A DNA stretch of 64,000 nt from Amycolatopsis umgeniensis. GTDB taxonomy: Bacteria > Actinomycetota > Actinomycetes > Mycobacteriales > Pseudonocardiaceae. Positions 16,872-27,735 of this stretch are shown here, piece by piece (position 1 is the stretch's first letter; each line of letters begins with the position of its first letter). Position numbers and translations under genes: made by a program. The notes beneath the pieces are model-generated. The model did not search any database, had not been told where the DNA came from, and was given only the letters and a program-made list of their open reading frames with translations. The stretch is taken from positions 3,844,001 to 3,908,000 of the forward strand of contig NZ_JACHMX010000001.1 of the NCBI RefSeq assembly GCF_014205155.1. Reading direction: 5' to 3'.

Positions 16872-17456
16872 TCAGCGCGGTTGTTTGACCAATTCCTGGC
16901 AAATCGGGATCCGGCTGCCCGCCGAAGCGAGCTGAGGCACGTCGTTAAGGCCCCTGAGAAGGTCGAGGCGGTCGAGTTCGTCGAGTGACGTCCTCGCGTC
17001 GCGAAGCGCCGTCTTCGTCGCCTCGGCGTCGGCTGAGGAGTCGAGACGGTGCCGGACGTCGTCGGCGCGCACGCGGATGCCGTCGAGCTGGGCGACGGCG
17101 GCCGCTCGCGAGGCGTCGCCACCGGCGACAGGCGACGGGCCGAGGCTCTCGAGCGCGGACGAAGTGCGGTTCAGCCCCTCGACCACCGAGACCATCAGCT
17201 CGCTGGAAGTCCGGGAAGCCTGCTGTGGCGTGCTCGGATCGACGCTGGGCAACGTGGCCAGCGTGCGCACGAGTCCGCCCGCGGCGCCGCAGTATCCCTC
17301 CGCCCAAGCGGAGGTGGGGTCGGCCTGCGACGCGCTGACCGTCGCGAGACCTTCTTGTCTGGCGTGGGAAGTCACCGCGGGCTGCTGCCCGCACCCGGCG
17401 AGGCCGAGCCCGATACCTGTTGCTAGCGCGGCAAGGACGGTGAACCGCGGCCGCAC
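16872..17456 (-). CDS. Cell-surface lipoprotein, tandem copy 1
   Basis: 194 residues from the GTG at 17456 (VRPRFTVLAALATGIGLGLAGCGQQ). The lipobox LAGC puts the lipidated Cys near residue 21, so the mature protein is tethered to the outer face of the membrane. The mature part is almost wholly alpha-helical: WAEGYCGAAGGLVRTL, then a long helix pair with many Leu/Asp/Arg, ending PICQELVKQPR. One Cys near the N-terminus and one near the C-terminus probably pair. The downstream-facing neighbour at 17558-18106 has the same architecture, so these are tandem paralogues. No enzymatic motif; function unknown. Confidence 0.8.
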   Translation of the reverse strand: MRPRFTVLAALATGIGLGLAGCGQQPAVTSHARQEGLATVSASQADPTSAWAEGYCGAAGGLVRTLATLPSVDPSTPQQASRTSSELMVSVVEGLNRTSSALESLGPSPVAGGDASRAAAVAQLDGIRVRADDVRHRLDSSADAEATKTALRDARTSLDELDRLDLLRGLNDVPQLASAGSRIPICQELVKQPR

Positions 17457-17557
17457 AAAACACCTCCCGACCTGACGACTTCCCGGCTGGCCCCCGACGG
17501 TACCGATACCGGGGGGCAATGCAAATCGCCGGGCGATCAACGCGGCGAAAAGAATGG

Positions 17558-18106
17558 TCAGGAGGGCAACTTCCCGCAGTTCGGGGCCTGCCCGGCCAGT
17601 GCTTTCAGCGACGCGTTCGTTTCCAGCTGCTGGAACGGGTCTGGCATGTCGTTGATGTTCGACCCGATTCGCCGGAACGCGAGCCCGGCCTCCGCCGTGG
17701 CGGCTTTGTCGTCCTTCGGCGCGGCGTCCAGTTTGGTCTTCGCGGCGACGACCTGGTCTCGGATCGGTGTCAAGGCGTCGACGATGCTCTTGCGCGCGGC
17801 CTCGGCTTCCGCGTTCGGCGCCTGCCCGAGCCGTCCAAGGCCGGTGACGGCGTTGTCGAAACCGGGCGCGAACACACCGAAGGCTTCGTCCATCGCGTTC
17901 CGGGCGTTCGCGACGTCGCCCTGCTCGAAGTCGGGCATCCTGAATTCGCCGATCTTGGCGAAGTCGATCAGCGAACCGCAGAATCCGTCCATCCAGGACG
18001 CTCCGGCGGCGGGAGCGGGGGAAGAAGGTGCCGCGGCGGGGGTTTCGGCGCCGCCACAACCCGCCAGCAGGACAGCGGCGGCGAACAAGGTGATCGAACG
18101 CCTCAT
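17558..18106 (-). CDS. Cell-surface lipoprotein, tandem copy 2
   Basis: 182 residues. The signal is MRRSITLFAAAVLLAGCGG with lipobox LAGC (Cys17), followed by a Pro/Ala linker. The helical domain begins ASWMDGFCGSLIDF and ends QAPNCGKLPS, mirroring the WAEGYCG...ICQEL pair of cysteines of the neighbour at 16872-17456. A 101-bp gap separates the two on the same strand. Shared layout (lipobox, W-x-x-G-(Y/F)-C-G, helical core, C-terminal Cys) suggests duplication followed by strong divergence. Function not known. Confidence 0.85.
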   Translation of the reverse strand: MRRSITLFAAAVLLAGCGGAETPAAAPSSPAPAAGASWMDGFCGSLIDFAKIGEFRMPDFEQGDVANARNAMDEAFGVFAPGFDNAVTGLGRLGQAPNAEAEAARKSIVDALTPIRDQVVAAKTKLDAAPKDDKAATAEAGLAFRRIGSNINDMPDPFQQLETNASLKALAGQAPNCGKLPS

Positions 18107-18223
18107 GGCAGGGACTCCCCCGGATCAGGATCAGTGTGACGCGCAGAGATTAGCCTGCGGCGGACAGCCGCCGGGCCCGCCACGAGGAACGTGGCGGGCC
18201 CGGCGGGGTCGAGCTTTTCGGTG

Positions 18224-20518
<2,295 letters not shown>

Positions 20519-20836
20519 TCGTCCTCCTGGAGACGTCGCCGTTGGCCAACGACGATCCGCCGATGGAGCCGGCGTTCCGACGTTGGCATGGGGATCTGAA
20601 CCGAACGTCACGCTAGTCGCACTGCAAGGCACGTCTCACATGACGCTCGCCACAGACGGTGTGGATTGCGGGAGTGTATTGGTAGTGGGATGGAGGGCGG
20701 CAAGGCGTCCCCGCCACCGCACGTTCCGTTACCTTGTGAGTCTGATCACTGTATCGATCATCCGCGACCGGTTCCGGCGTCCGTTCCGTTCACCGGCGGC
20801 CGTTTTCTGTCGGGGTGCTGTGCGAAGCTTCCGAAG
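20519..20836. other. Divergent promoter region of hppA and the helicase gene
   Basis: 318 bp with no credible gene. It must hold both promoters. The only sequence symmetry noticed is TGATCA at 20743-20748 and a following GATCA (TGATCACTGTATCGATCA). No clear -35/-10 pair stands out. Confidence 0.5.
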
Positions 20837-23311
20837 GTGGACGGCACGGCGGAATCCGGCAAGGGCCGGCGGCTTCTCGATCGCGCGACGGCGGGGATCC
20901 CGGCTTCGCTGTACCCGGTCACCCATGTGGCCGAACTGCCCGCTCGCCCGGCGGATTCGGTGGACTGGCCGGAGTGGGCGGCGGCTCCGGTCGTCGAAGC
21001 GCTGACGGCGAACGGAGTAAAGGCGCCCTGGCGGCATCAGGCCGAGGCCGCGTCGCTGGTCCGCGAGGGCAGGCACGTCGTGATCTCCACCGGCACCGCG
21101 TCGGGGAAGTCGCTCGCGTACCAATTGCCGGTGCTCTCGGCGCTGGTCGAGGACGAGCGGGTTTCGGCGCTGTATCTGTCCCCGACCAAGGCCCTCGGCG
21201 CCGACCAGTTGCGCGCCGTGTCCTCTTTGGACATCAAGAAGGCGCGTGCGGCGTCGTTCGACGGCGACACTCCGCTGGAGGAGCGGGACTGGGTCCGCGC
21301 ACACGCCAACTGGGTGTTCACGAATCCGGACATGTTGCACAGGGGGATCCTCTCGTCGCACGCGCGGTGGTCCCGGTTCTTCCGGCGGCTCGCCTTCGTC
21401 GTCGTCGACGAATGCCACAGCTATCGCGGCGTCTTCGGCTCCCATGTGGCGTTGCTGCTGCGCAGGCTGCGGCGGGTCGCGGCGTACTACGGCGCTTCGC
21501 CGGTGTTCGTGCTCGCGTCCGCGACGACGGCAGACCCGGCGGCGTTCGCTTCGAAACTCTCCGGGCAGGAGTGCGTCCCGGTCACCGAGGACGGCTCGCC
21601 GCGCGGCGCCCGCACGGTCGCGTTGTGGGAACCTCCGCTGCTGTCGGAACTTTCCGGTGAGAACGGGGCTCCGGTGCGGCGTTCGGCGGGCGCCGAGGCC
21701 TCGCGGATCCTCGCCGAGCTGGTCATCGAAGGCGCCCGCTCGCTGGCGTTCGTCCGGTCGCGCCGGGGTGCGGAACTGACGGCGCTCGGCGCACGGCGGA
21801 TTCTGTCCGAAGTGGACGGTTCCTTGGCGGACTCCGTCGCCGCGTACCGATCCGGGTATCTGCCCGAGGAGCGCCGCGCACTGGAAGCGGCGTTGCTGTC
21901 CGGGCGTCTGCTCGGCGTGGCGACGACGAACGCGCTCGAGCTCGGCGTCGACATCGCGGGGCTGGACGCGGTGGTGCTGGCCGGATATCCGGGAACACTC
22001 GCGTCCTTCTGGCAGCAGGCAGGCCGGGCCGGGCGCGCGGGAGACGCGGCACTGGTCGTCTTCGTGGCCCGCGACGATCCGCTGGACACCTACCTCGTGC
22101 ACCATCCCGCCGCGATCCTGGACAGGCCGGTGGAGGCCGCCGTCCTCGACCCGTCGAACCCGTATGTGCTGGGACCGCAACTGGCCTGCGCCATCGCCGA
22201 ACTCCCGCTGACAGAACCGGAGGTCGCGGCCTTCGGCGGTGAGGCGGCCCGCGCCGTGCTCGCGGATCTGGTCAAGGAGAAGATCGTCCGGCGCCGCACG
22301 AGCGGCTGGTACTGGACTTCGCGCGACCGGCCGCACGCCGAGGTCGGCATCCGCGGTTCCGGCGGTGAGCAGATCGCCGTGGTGGAAGCCGATTCCGGAC
22401 GGATGCTCGGCACGGTCGATCCGGGTTCCGCCTGCTACGCGGTGCATCCCGGCGCGGTGTACCTGCACCAGGGTTCGTCCTATGTGGTCGACGAACTGGA
22501 TCTGGAGACCGGGCTCGCCCTGGTGCACGCGGAGGATCCGGACTGGAGCACGTCACCGCGCGAGATCGTCGACATCAGTGTGCTGCGCACCGAAGAGACG
22601 AGGGCACACGGCGGGGTCACGGTGAACCTCGGCGAAGTCTCGGTGAGTTCGCAAGTGGTCGGTTACTTGCGGAGACGTCCGTCGGGTGAGGTGCTTGACC
22701 AGACCCCGCTGGATCTGCCGGAACAGTGCCTGGACACGCGCGCCGTCTGGTACACGATCTCGGCGGAACTGCTCGGCGCTTCCGAGGGTTCCGGCGTTTC
22801 CGATGGCATGGCGGGGACCGGGGGCCATCGGCCGGAGACCGAGGTTCTGGAGCCGGTGGGGACCGGAGGCTCCAGGGTGGGGACCAAGGAACTTGGCGGG
22901 GCACCGGGGACGGGCGCCGAGTTGGATCCGGCGCGCGTCCCCGGTGCCCTGCATGCCGCCGAGCACGCGGCGATCGGCCTGCTACCGCTGTTCGCTACTT
23001 GCGACCGCTGGGACATTGGCGGGGTGTCTACCGCGTGGCACGAGGACACCGGGGAGGCGACGGTGTTCGTGCACGATGGCCATCCCGGGGGTGCGGGATT
23101 CGCCGATCGCGGGTTTGCCGCAATTGTCCCTTGGCTGGCCGCAACGCGGGAGGCGATCGTTTCCTGCGAATGCCCGGCCGGCTGCCCGTCCTGCGTCCAG
23201 TCGCCGAAGTGCGGGAACGGCAACGATCCGCTGGACAAGGCGGGGGCGGTGGCCGTTCTGGACACCGTGCTCGGGGCTTTGCGTCAGCACGGGTCCCAGT
23301 CAGGCCACTGA
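20837..23311 (+). CDS. DEAD/DEAH-box helicase with C-terminal DUF1998 zinc module (Hrq1/MrfA type)
   Basis: 824 residues from the GTG at 20837 after CCGAAGG. An in-frame extension upstream exists but lacks conserved sequence. RecA-like domain 1 has Walker A TGTASGKS (85-92) and box II DECH (191-194). Domain 2 includes the ELGVDIAGLDAVV and QQAGRAGR motifs. The C-terminal DUF1998 ends with the cysteine cluster CECPAGCPSC-x5-C (777-792). Proteins of this family unwind DNA 3'-5'; the Bacillus member MrfA acts in repair of mitomycin damage (known for that protein). A Gly/Thr-rich insert (about 680-715, GTGGSRVGTKELGG) interrupts the C-terminal part. It corresponds to Rv3649 and marks the helicase/secretion neighbourhood with the Tad genes. 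Confidence 0.92.
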   Translation: MDGTAESGKGRRLLDRATAGIPASLYPVTHVAELPARPADSVDWPEWAAAPVVEALTANGVKAPWRHQAEAASLVREGRHVVISTGTASGKSLAYQLPVLSALVEDERVSALYLSPTKALGADQLRAVSSLDIKKARAASFDGDTPLEERDWVRAHANWVFTNPDMLHRGILSSHARWSRFFRRLAFVVVDECHSYRGVFGSHVALLLRRLRRVAAYYGASPVFVLASATTADPAAFASKLSGQECVPVTEDGSPRGARTVALWEPPLLSELSGENGAPVRRSAGAEASRILAELVIEGARSLAFVRSRRGAELTALGARRILSEVDGSLADSVAAYRSGYLPEERRALEAALLSGRLLGVATTNALELGVDIAGLDAVVLAGYPGTLASFWQQAGRAGRAGDAALVVFVARDDPLDTYLVHHPAAILDRPVEAAVLDPSNPYVLGPQLACAIAELPLTEPEVAAFGGEAARAVLADLVKEKIVRRRTSGWYWTSRDRPHAEVGIRGSGGEQIAVVEADSGRMLGTVDPGSACYAVHPGAVYLHQGSSYVVDELDLETGLALVHAEDPDWSTSPREIVDISVLRTEETRAHGGVTVNLGEVSVSSQVVGYLRRRPSGEVLDQTPLDLPEQCLDTRAVWYTISAELLGASEGSGVSDGMAGTGGHRPETEVLEPVGTGGSRVGTKELGGAPGTGAELDPARVPGALHAAEHAAIGLLPLFATCDRWDIGGVSTAWHEDTGEATVFVHDGHPGGAGFADRGFAAIVPWLAATREAIVSCECPAGCPSCVQSPKCGNGNDPLDKAGAVAVLDTVLGALRQHGSQSGH

Positions 23312-23348
23312 TTGTCTGGAAATTTGTGGCTGTGGAGTTGTGGGTTGA

Positions 23349-23975
23349 TCAGGCGGCGGTGGTCAGGCTCGCCACGGGGGCGGCGGCCTTGTCACCGGCC
23401 AGCGCACGGACGAGCACGTCGTGCACCTCGGCGGCCTCGGGCAGCTGCCAGCCCCAGACCTCGGGCTTGACCCGCCAGTGCACGACACCGTGCTGGAACG
23501 GCGACGGGGGCAGCGGGATGTAGTCGTTCGCGCCGTGCCACTGGATCGAGGCCTGGTCGGCCAGTTCCCGCGGGATGCTCGCGGCGACGGTGGTGAGGAA
23601 CAGCCAGCGGCCGTTCGGCATCGCGACGATCGGGGCCGGGTGACCGGTGGCGCGCAGCAGACGGGCGGCCGCCTTGCCGAGCTCGTCGTCGACCTCGATG
23701 GCGTCCAGCACGGTGCCGGTGGCCACGAGCAGGCTGTGCGTGTCGTCACCGAACCAGGTGGCGACCTCGTGCGGGTGGGTCTCGATCAGTTCACGCCAGT
23801 TGTCCTGTGCCGGGACGGGACGCCGCCAGGTGAGGTCGTCACCGCCGGCGGTGATCGCGGCGGGCTCGGCACCCGGGAGCACCGGCCAGCCACGCCAGGC
23901 GAGGCCGATCGCCTCCGCCCGCATCTCGATGCGGAAGGCGCCCCGCCAGCTGTCCGGCCAATTCGCGTCCAACAT
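23349..23975 (-). CDS. Bifunctional primase/polymerase (Prim-Pol) N-terminal-domain-like protein
   Basis: 208 residues. Features typical of stand-alone actinobacterial Prim-Pol-like proteins include AWRGWPVLPG near the N-terminus (27-36), AIEVDDELG in the position of the metal-binding strand, APIVAMPNGRWLFLT, and NDYIPLPPSPFQHGVVHWRV. The second pair of acidic residues needed for nucleotide transfer is not obvious, so it may be an inactive relative or a regulator. It ends 37 bp from the convergent helicase gene. No helicase or zinc domain is fused. Fold assignment is from motif memory and moderate in certainty. Confidence 0.75.
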   Translation of the reverse strand: MLDANWPDSWRGAFRIEMRAEAIGLAWRGWPVLPGAEPAAITAGGDDLTWRRPVPAQDNWRELIETHPHEVATWFGDDTHSLLVATGTVLDAIEVDDELGKAAARLLRATGHPAPIVAMPNGRWLFLTTVAASIPRELADQASIQWHGANDYIPLPPSPFQHGVVHWRVKPEVWGWQLPEAAEVHDVLVRALAGDKAAAPVASLTTAA

Positions 23976-24396
23976 TACTGTCCCTGCCTCAGGTCAACTC
24001 TGTCCTGTGTGTGTCCTGCGCTGCTGCCACCCGGCGACCTTCTCGAAGTGGCGCACATCTCAATAAACGGCAAGTTGCACATCGGGAGAAGACCTCACGC
24101 GACAACCGGCGGTTACTTAGCGATGAACGCGCGGTAGTCCGACTCGACGGACCGAACGCCGCGCGGCCGATGAACGGGCCAGGACGACCGGTGTGATGCC
24201 GTTCGTCGCAGCCGACCAGGGCATTCCTGCTCCTGTGACCGTGCTCACGGCGGCCGCCGCGCGACCGTTCACCGGAGAGCTGATCATGCTTTCGACCGCT
24301 CGCCGCACGTCAACGACCGCTGCTCGCGCTTGGCGGTTACTCGTGCGTACTACCGGCCGGTCACCGCCGGGGCGACCGTTCGTCGTGCGACGCCCG
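23976..24396. other. Gap between the Prim-Pol-like gene and the end of the Tad operon
   Basis: 421 bp. It must carry the Prim-Pol promoter (left) and the 3' end of the Tad transcript (right). GGCGGTTACT occurs twice (about 24108 and 24333) and GACCGCT twice (about 24294 and 24315). A 63-codon frame on the minus strand (24117-24308) has no ribosome site or recognisable content, so I do not call it a gene. Confidence 0.5.
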
Positions 24397-24753
24397 TCAC
24401 GGTGGCCGGTCGACCGGGCCCGCCCTTGCCCGCGCCTCCGCCCGCCCGGCGGCCGCCAGGTGTCCCGACAGCTCTGACCGCACCTCGACCAGGGCGTCGC
24501 CGCGCTCCCACCGGCAGGTCAGGAGCGTGACCGCCATCCGGACGGCCACCTGCCGCGCCCGTTCGCAGGCCGCGCCGGGGCCGTCCGTCGCGTGCGAGGC
24601 CGCGGCGAGCGCCGCCAGATCGGCGGCGGCCTCGGTGCGGTGCCGGGTCGTGACGGCGGCGCCGATCCAGAAGGTGAACGCCGCGGCGCAGATCAGGACG
24701 GTGACGATCGACGCTGTCCACACTGTCGCGACGCCGCGATCGTCCTCTCTCAT
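24397..24753 (-). CDS. TadE-like pseudopilin/helper protein of the Tad operon (Rv3654c type)
   Basis: 118 residues. It begins MREDDRGVATVW and has one transmembrane helix (ASIVTVLICAAAFTFWIGAAV), then an alpha-helical HRTEAAADLAALAAASHA region. This is the arrangement of the secreted TadE/TadG-type proteins with a D-x-G-x-(A/V)-T-V prepilin-like entry. The second half is short, with two Cys. It overlaps the preceding TadE gene by 4 bp (ATGA) and is the last gene of the operon. I recall this family being named helicase/secretion neighbourhood TadE-like. It is probably a minor component of a Flp-type fibre. Confidence 0.82.
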   Translation of the reverse strand: MREDDRGVATVWTASIVTVLICAAAFTFWIGAAVTTRHRTEAAADLAALAAASHATDGPGAACERARQVAVRMAVTLLTCRWERGDALVEVRSELSGHLAAAGRAEARARAGPVDRPP

Positions 24754-25094
24754 GGCCCAGCGCCCGGTTCGGCTATCGCGAAGGCGCGGGAACGCAGCCG
24801 GATGCCCGGCAGCAGCCCGGCCACCGGTTCCGCCTCGACGCCCGCGGTGATGGCGTCGCCTTCCCGGACGACGTCCAGCCGTGCGCCGGACGGCGCGATC
24901 TCCCGCACCGCCTGTTCGGCGCGGGCGGGCTGGCCTCGAGCGACGAGCCGGGCCGCCTCGCGGGCGGCGTCGGTGCAGCGGATCTGATCGGCGGCGATCC
25001 CGATCCCGGCCAGCAACAGGGCCGAGACGAACGTCAGCGCGCCGATGCCGAGCGCGGCCTCCACCGTGACGGATCCGCGATCACCGCCGGGCAT
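24750..25094 (-). CDS. tadE: TadE family pseudopilin
   Basis: 114 residues. The start MPGGDRGSVTVEAALGIGALTF has the G-S-V-T-V-E signature of TadE: a Glu five residues into the hydrophobic segment, as in type IV-like prepilins. One transmembrane helix (ALGIGALTFVSALLLAGIGIA) is followed by the conserved DAAREAARLVARG helix. Its ATG shares a base with the stop of the pilin gene (TGATG). It probably assembles in, or initiates, the Flp pilus together with the major pilin encoded just upstream. Counterpart of Rv3655c. Confidence 0.87.
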   Translation of the reverse strand: MPGGDRGSVTVEAALGIGALTFVSALLLAGIGIAADQIRCTDAAREAARLVARGQPARAEQAVREIAPSGARLDVVREGDAITAGVEAEPVAGLLPGIRLRSRAFAIAEPGAGP

Positions 25095-25267
25095 CAGAAC
25101 TTCACCGACAAGGCCCGCTCGATGAGGGCGGTGAGCCCGGCGACGACGGCTTCGCCGTTGACGATCAGGTAGAGGACACCGGCCAGCGCGGCGGCGGCCA
25201 AGGTCGCGATGGCGTATTCGACCGTCGCCATGCCGTCGTCGTCGCGGAACGTGGGGAACTTGCTCAT
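25094..25267 (-). CDS. Flp-type pilin, DUF4244 family
   Basis: 57 residues from the ATG at 25267. AAAGG lies 9 nt upstream, which fits better than a GTG three codons earlier. The protein is a short hydrophilic leader MSKFPTFRDDDGMATVEYA followed by one hydrophobic helix (IATLAAAALAGVLYLIVNG) and a short tail ending LSVKF. The G-M-A-T-V-E-Y sequence gives the prepilin cleavage-type site with Glu at +5 and Tyr next to it, as in Flp pilins. It is likely the main fibre subunit. No prepilin peptidase (TadV/CpaA) is encoded in the window. Confidence 0.88.
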   Translation of the reverse strand: MSKFPTFRDDDGMATVEYAIATLAAAALAGVLYLIVNGEAVVAGLTALIERALSVKF

Positions 25268-25283
25268 GAGGATCACCTTTCGA

Positions 25284-25862
25284 TCAGAGGAGGCCGTCGA
25301 GACGCCCGGCCAGGCCGAGCACGACGGGCAGGATTCCGAGGCACAGGAACGCGGGGAGGAAGCAGAGGCCGATCGGTGCCGCCAGCAGCACTCCTGCCCG
25401 TTCCGCGCGTTCCTCGGCTTCGGCGGAGAGCGACTCGCGCAGTCTTCGCGCGAGGTCCTTCGCGTGAGTCGCGAGCGCGGTGCCCGCCCTCGCCGTGCGC
25501 ACGGCGGCGACGGACAGTTCGGTCAGGCCGGGCCTGTCGCGGACCGCCGCCCAGGCTTCGGCCGGGCCGACGCCCAAGGCGAGATGCGATGCCACCGAAC
25601 GCAGGGCCTCCGCACTCTTCGGTGAAGCGGCGGGCCCGACAGCCTCCAGCGCGACGGACACCGGCAACCCGCCTGCCAGACAGGCGGCCAGGAGATCAAG
25701 GGTGGCCGCGGAGCGGAGGAGCTCGGAGACACCCGAGTCCCTTGCCGACTGTTCCCGAAGCCAGGTGAGGAGGCGCCCCTGCCTCGTGACACCTCCAGGA
25801 CCGACGCGTGGCCAGCAGGAGACGGCACCGGCCAGCAGGATCAGCGCGGCCCCGGTCAGCAC
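25284..25862 (-). CDS. tadC: Tad secretion membrane protein TadC (type II secretion F domain)
   Basis: 192 residues from a GTG at 25862 that overlaps the tadB stop by 7 bp. The T2SSF domain has a leading transmembrane helix (ALILLAGAVSCW), the central helical bundle with ALEAVGPAASPKSAEALRSVA and RTARAGTALATHAKDLARRLRE, and two closing hydrophobic segments (GVLLAAPIGLCFLPAFLCLGILPVVLGL). It forms the inner-membrane platform together with TadB. At 192 residues it is shorter than TadC of proteobacteria (about 300), as is usual in actinobacteria. Confidence 0.88.
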   Translation of the reverse strand: MLTGAALILLAGAVSCWPRVGPGGVTRQGRLLTWLREQSARDSGVSELLRSAATLDLLAACLAGGLPVSVALEAVGPAASPKSAEALRSVASHLALGVGPAEAWAAVRDRPGLTELSVAAVRTARAGTALATHAKDLARRLRESLSAEAEERAERAGVLLAAPIGLCFLPAFLCLGILPVVLGLAGRLDGLL

Positions 25863-26596
25863 GGCGCCACCCGTGCGGTGAGTGCCCGGCACCAGGCTGT
25901 TCCCGCCCAGATCAGCCCGCTGCCCACGACGAGCAGCAACTGACCTCCGCTCGTCCCGGTGAGGACGCGGAGCGGGCCGGCCCCCATCGCCTCGCCGAGC
26001 AACAGGCACACCACCGGGAGGACGGCGAGCACGGCGGCACTCGCCCGGGGACCGGCCATCTTGGCTTTGAGACGACGACGGAAGCCGATCTCGGCCTCGG
26101 TGTCCCGCCGCGCGGCCTCGAGCACGTCGGCCATCGGAAGCCCGAACCGGTTGGCGAGCGTCCACGCGTTCACCAGCACCGGTGGCGCGTCCGGGTCGGC
26201 CGCCTCACCACCGAACCTGGCGGCCGCGATGAGGCCGCGCAGCCGTCCGGACGCCGCGGGCACCGCTTCCGCGACGGCCTCGGCCGCCGTCACCGGATGG
26301 GCGCCCGCCCGGAGTTCACCGATCATCGTGCGCAGCACGGACGCGGTGAGTTCGGCCTCGGCCAGCGCCGCCTTCGCCCGTGCCCGCCACCGATGCTCCT
26401 GCCGAACGGTCAAGGTGAGCACCAGGGTCGCCACCGCCCAGCCGATCCCGAAAACCGGCAGGACGAGCAACGGGGGCAGCGGCCACCAGCCCACGCGAAC
26501 CGCCCGAGGGAGGCGCCAGGCGAACGGAACACCCGCCACCGGCCTCGGCCAGCAAGCCAGCCCTGCACCGCAGGAGAGGAGGAACCAAGGGCTCAT
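25856..26596 (-). CDS. tadB: Tad secretion membrane protein TadB (type II secretion F domain)
   Basis: 246 residues. It has two N-terminal hydrophobic helices (FLLSCGAGLACW and LPPLLVLPVFGIGWAVATLVL). The T2SSF bundle includes AGAHPVTAAEAVAEAVPAAS, LVNAWTLANRFGLPMADVLEAARRD, and C-terminal helices AAVLAVLPVVCLLLGEAMG and LLLVVGSGLIWAGTAW. It acts as platform protein for the TadA ATPase. The start overlaps the tadA stop by ATGA, and the end overlaps tadC. All genes from ssd to the TadE-like gene are contiguous, so they are expected as one transcript. Confidence 0.9.
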   Translation of the reverse strand: MSPWFLLSCGAGLACWPRPVAGVPFAWRLPRAVRVGWWPLPPLLVLPVFGIGWAVATLVLTLTVRQEHRWRARAKAALAEAELTASVLRTMIGELRAGAHPVTAAEAVAEAVPAASGRLRGLIAAARFGGEAADPDAPPVLVNAWTLANRFGLPMADVLEAARRDTEAEIGFRRRLKAKMAGPRASAAVLAVLPVVCLLLGEAMGAGPLRVLTGTSGGQLLLVVGSGLIWAGTAWCRALTARVAPC

Positions 26597-27735
26597 GCCG
26601 CCATCTCCTCGAAGGGCGTCTCGTCGCCGATCCAGTGGCCCTTGCTCCAGACCGGGACGACGTTGGCCTCACCTCGCAGTGAACGCACCACGCCGACCTC
26701 GTCCAGCCGCCGGATCCCGCTCGGCAAACGGCGCATGTGCAGGACCACCCGCACCGCCGCCGTCAGCTGGCTGTGCAGCGCGTCCCGTTTCAGTCCGCCG
26801 AGCGCGGCCAGCGCCTCCATCCGCGCCGGTACGTCCGACGGCGAATTGGCGTGCAGGGTGCAGGCCCCGCCGTCGTGCCCGGTGTTCATCGCGTTGAGCA
26901 GCGCGCAGACCTCGCCGCCGCGTACTTCGCCGACGACCAGGCGGTCCGGGCGCATGCGCAACGCCTGCCGCACCAGTTCGCCGAGCCCGATCTCGCCCGC
27001 GCCTTCGACGTTGGCCGGACGGGCGATCAGGCTGACGAACTGCGGATGGTCCGGTTGCAGTTCGCCGGCGTCCTCGACGCAGACGATGCGTTCGGCCGGG
27101 GGAACCGCGCCGAGCAACGCGGACAGCAAGGTCGTCTTGCCCGCTCCGGTCCCGCCGGACACCAGGAACGCGAGCCGTCGCCGGATGACCGAGTCGAGCA
27201 GGTCCGCGCCGCTGGTGCCGAACATCCCGCGCGAACGCAACTCCGCGAGGTCATGGGTGGCCGGCCGCAGGACGCGGAGCGAGAGGGAGGTTCCGGCGGG
27301 CGCCAGCGGCGGGAGGATCGCGTGCAGCCGGACCCGGCCCCGCGGTCCCACTCCTGGCAGCCAGCAGTCGGTGAACGGCTGCGCGTCGTCCAGCCGCCGC
27401 CCGCCGGCGAGAGCGAGACGCTGGGCGAGCCTGCGGACGGCTTCCTCGTCCACGAAACGGATATCTGTCTTTTGAGGGCCTTTGCCTGCGTCGACCCAGA
27501 CCTCGTCCGGAGCGGTGACGAGAACGTCGGTGATGCCGGGCATCCCGAGAAGCGGCGCGAGCGGACCCGCGCCGACGAACTCGTCGCGGGCCAGCCGGAC
27601 CGCCCCGAGGACGGCCTCCTGACCGAGCGCGCCACCGGCTTCGGCGCGGACCGCCCGCGCCACGCTCACCGGATCCGCCGGGACGGCCGATCCGGCCAGC
27701 CGCCGCCGGACCCGCTCGACCAGATCGTCGGTCAT
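26593..27735 (-). CDS. tadA: Tad pilus assembly ATPase
   Basis: 380 residues from the ATG at 27735 (MTDDLVERVRRRL), which overlaps the ssd stop by ATGA. A longer upstream frame is not conserved. Secretion ATPase of the type II/IV superfamily: N-terminal domain with ITDVLVTAPDEVWVD, Walker A GGTGAGKTT (194-202), Asp box VEDAGEL, Walker B-type RPDRLVVGEVRGGEV, His box GGACTLHANS. All catalytic parts are intact, so it should power pilus assembly at the cytoplasmic face. I recall the family being named helicase/secretion neighbourhood ATPase. Counterpart of Rv3659c. Confidence 0.95.
   Translation of the reverse strand: MTDDLVERVRRRLAGSAVPADPVSVARAVRAEAGGALGQEAVLGAVRLARDEFVGAGPLAPLLGMPGITDVLVTAPDEVWVDAGKGPQKTDIRFVDEEAVRRLAQRLALAGGRRLDDAQPFTDCWLPGVGPRGRVRLHAILPPLAPAGTSLSLRVLRPATHDLAELRSRGMFGTSGADLLDSVIRRRLAFLVSGGTGAGKTTLLSALLGAVPPAERIVCVEDAGELQPDHPQFVSLIARPANVEGAGEIGLGELVRQALRMRPDRLVVGEVRGGEVCALLNAMNTGHDGGACTLHANSPSDVPARMEALAALGGLKRDALHSQLTAAVRVVLHMRRLPSGIRRLDEVGVVRSLRGEANVVPVWSKGHWIGDETPFEEMAA

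Noticed and set aside
22800..22925. Possible minisatellite in the helicase gene (repeated GGGGACCG-like units)
   Set aside because: Units are irregular and in frame; it is a Gly/Thr-rich linker in the DUF1998 half and not an expandable tandem repeat.
24117..24308. 63-codon minus-strand frame downstream of the Tad operon
   Set aside because: No ribosome site, low-information Ala/Val/Ser composition, no neighbour logic.
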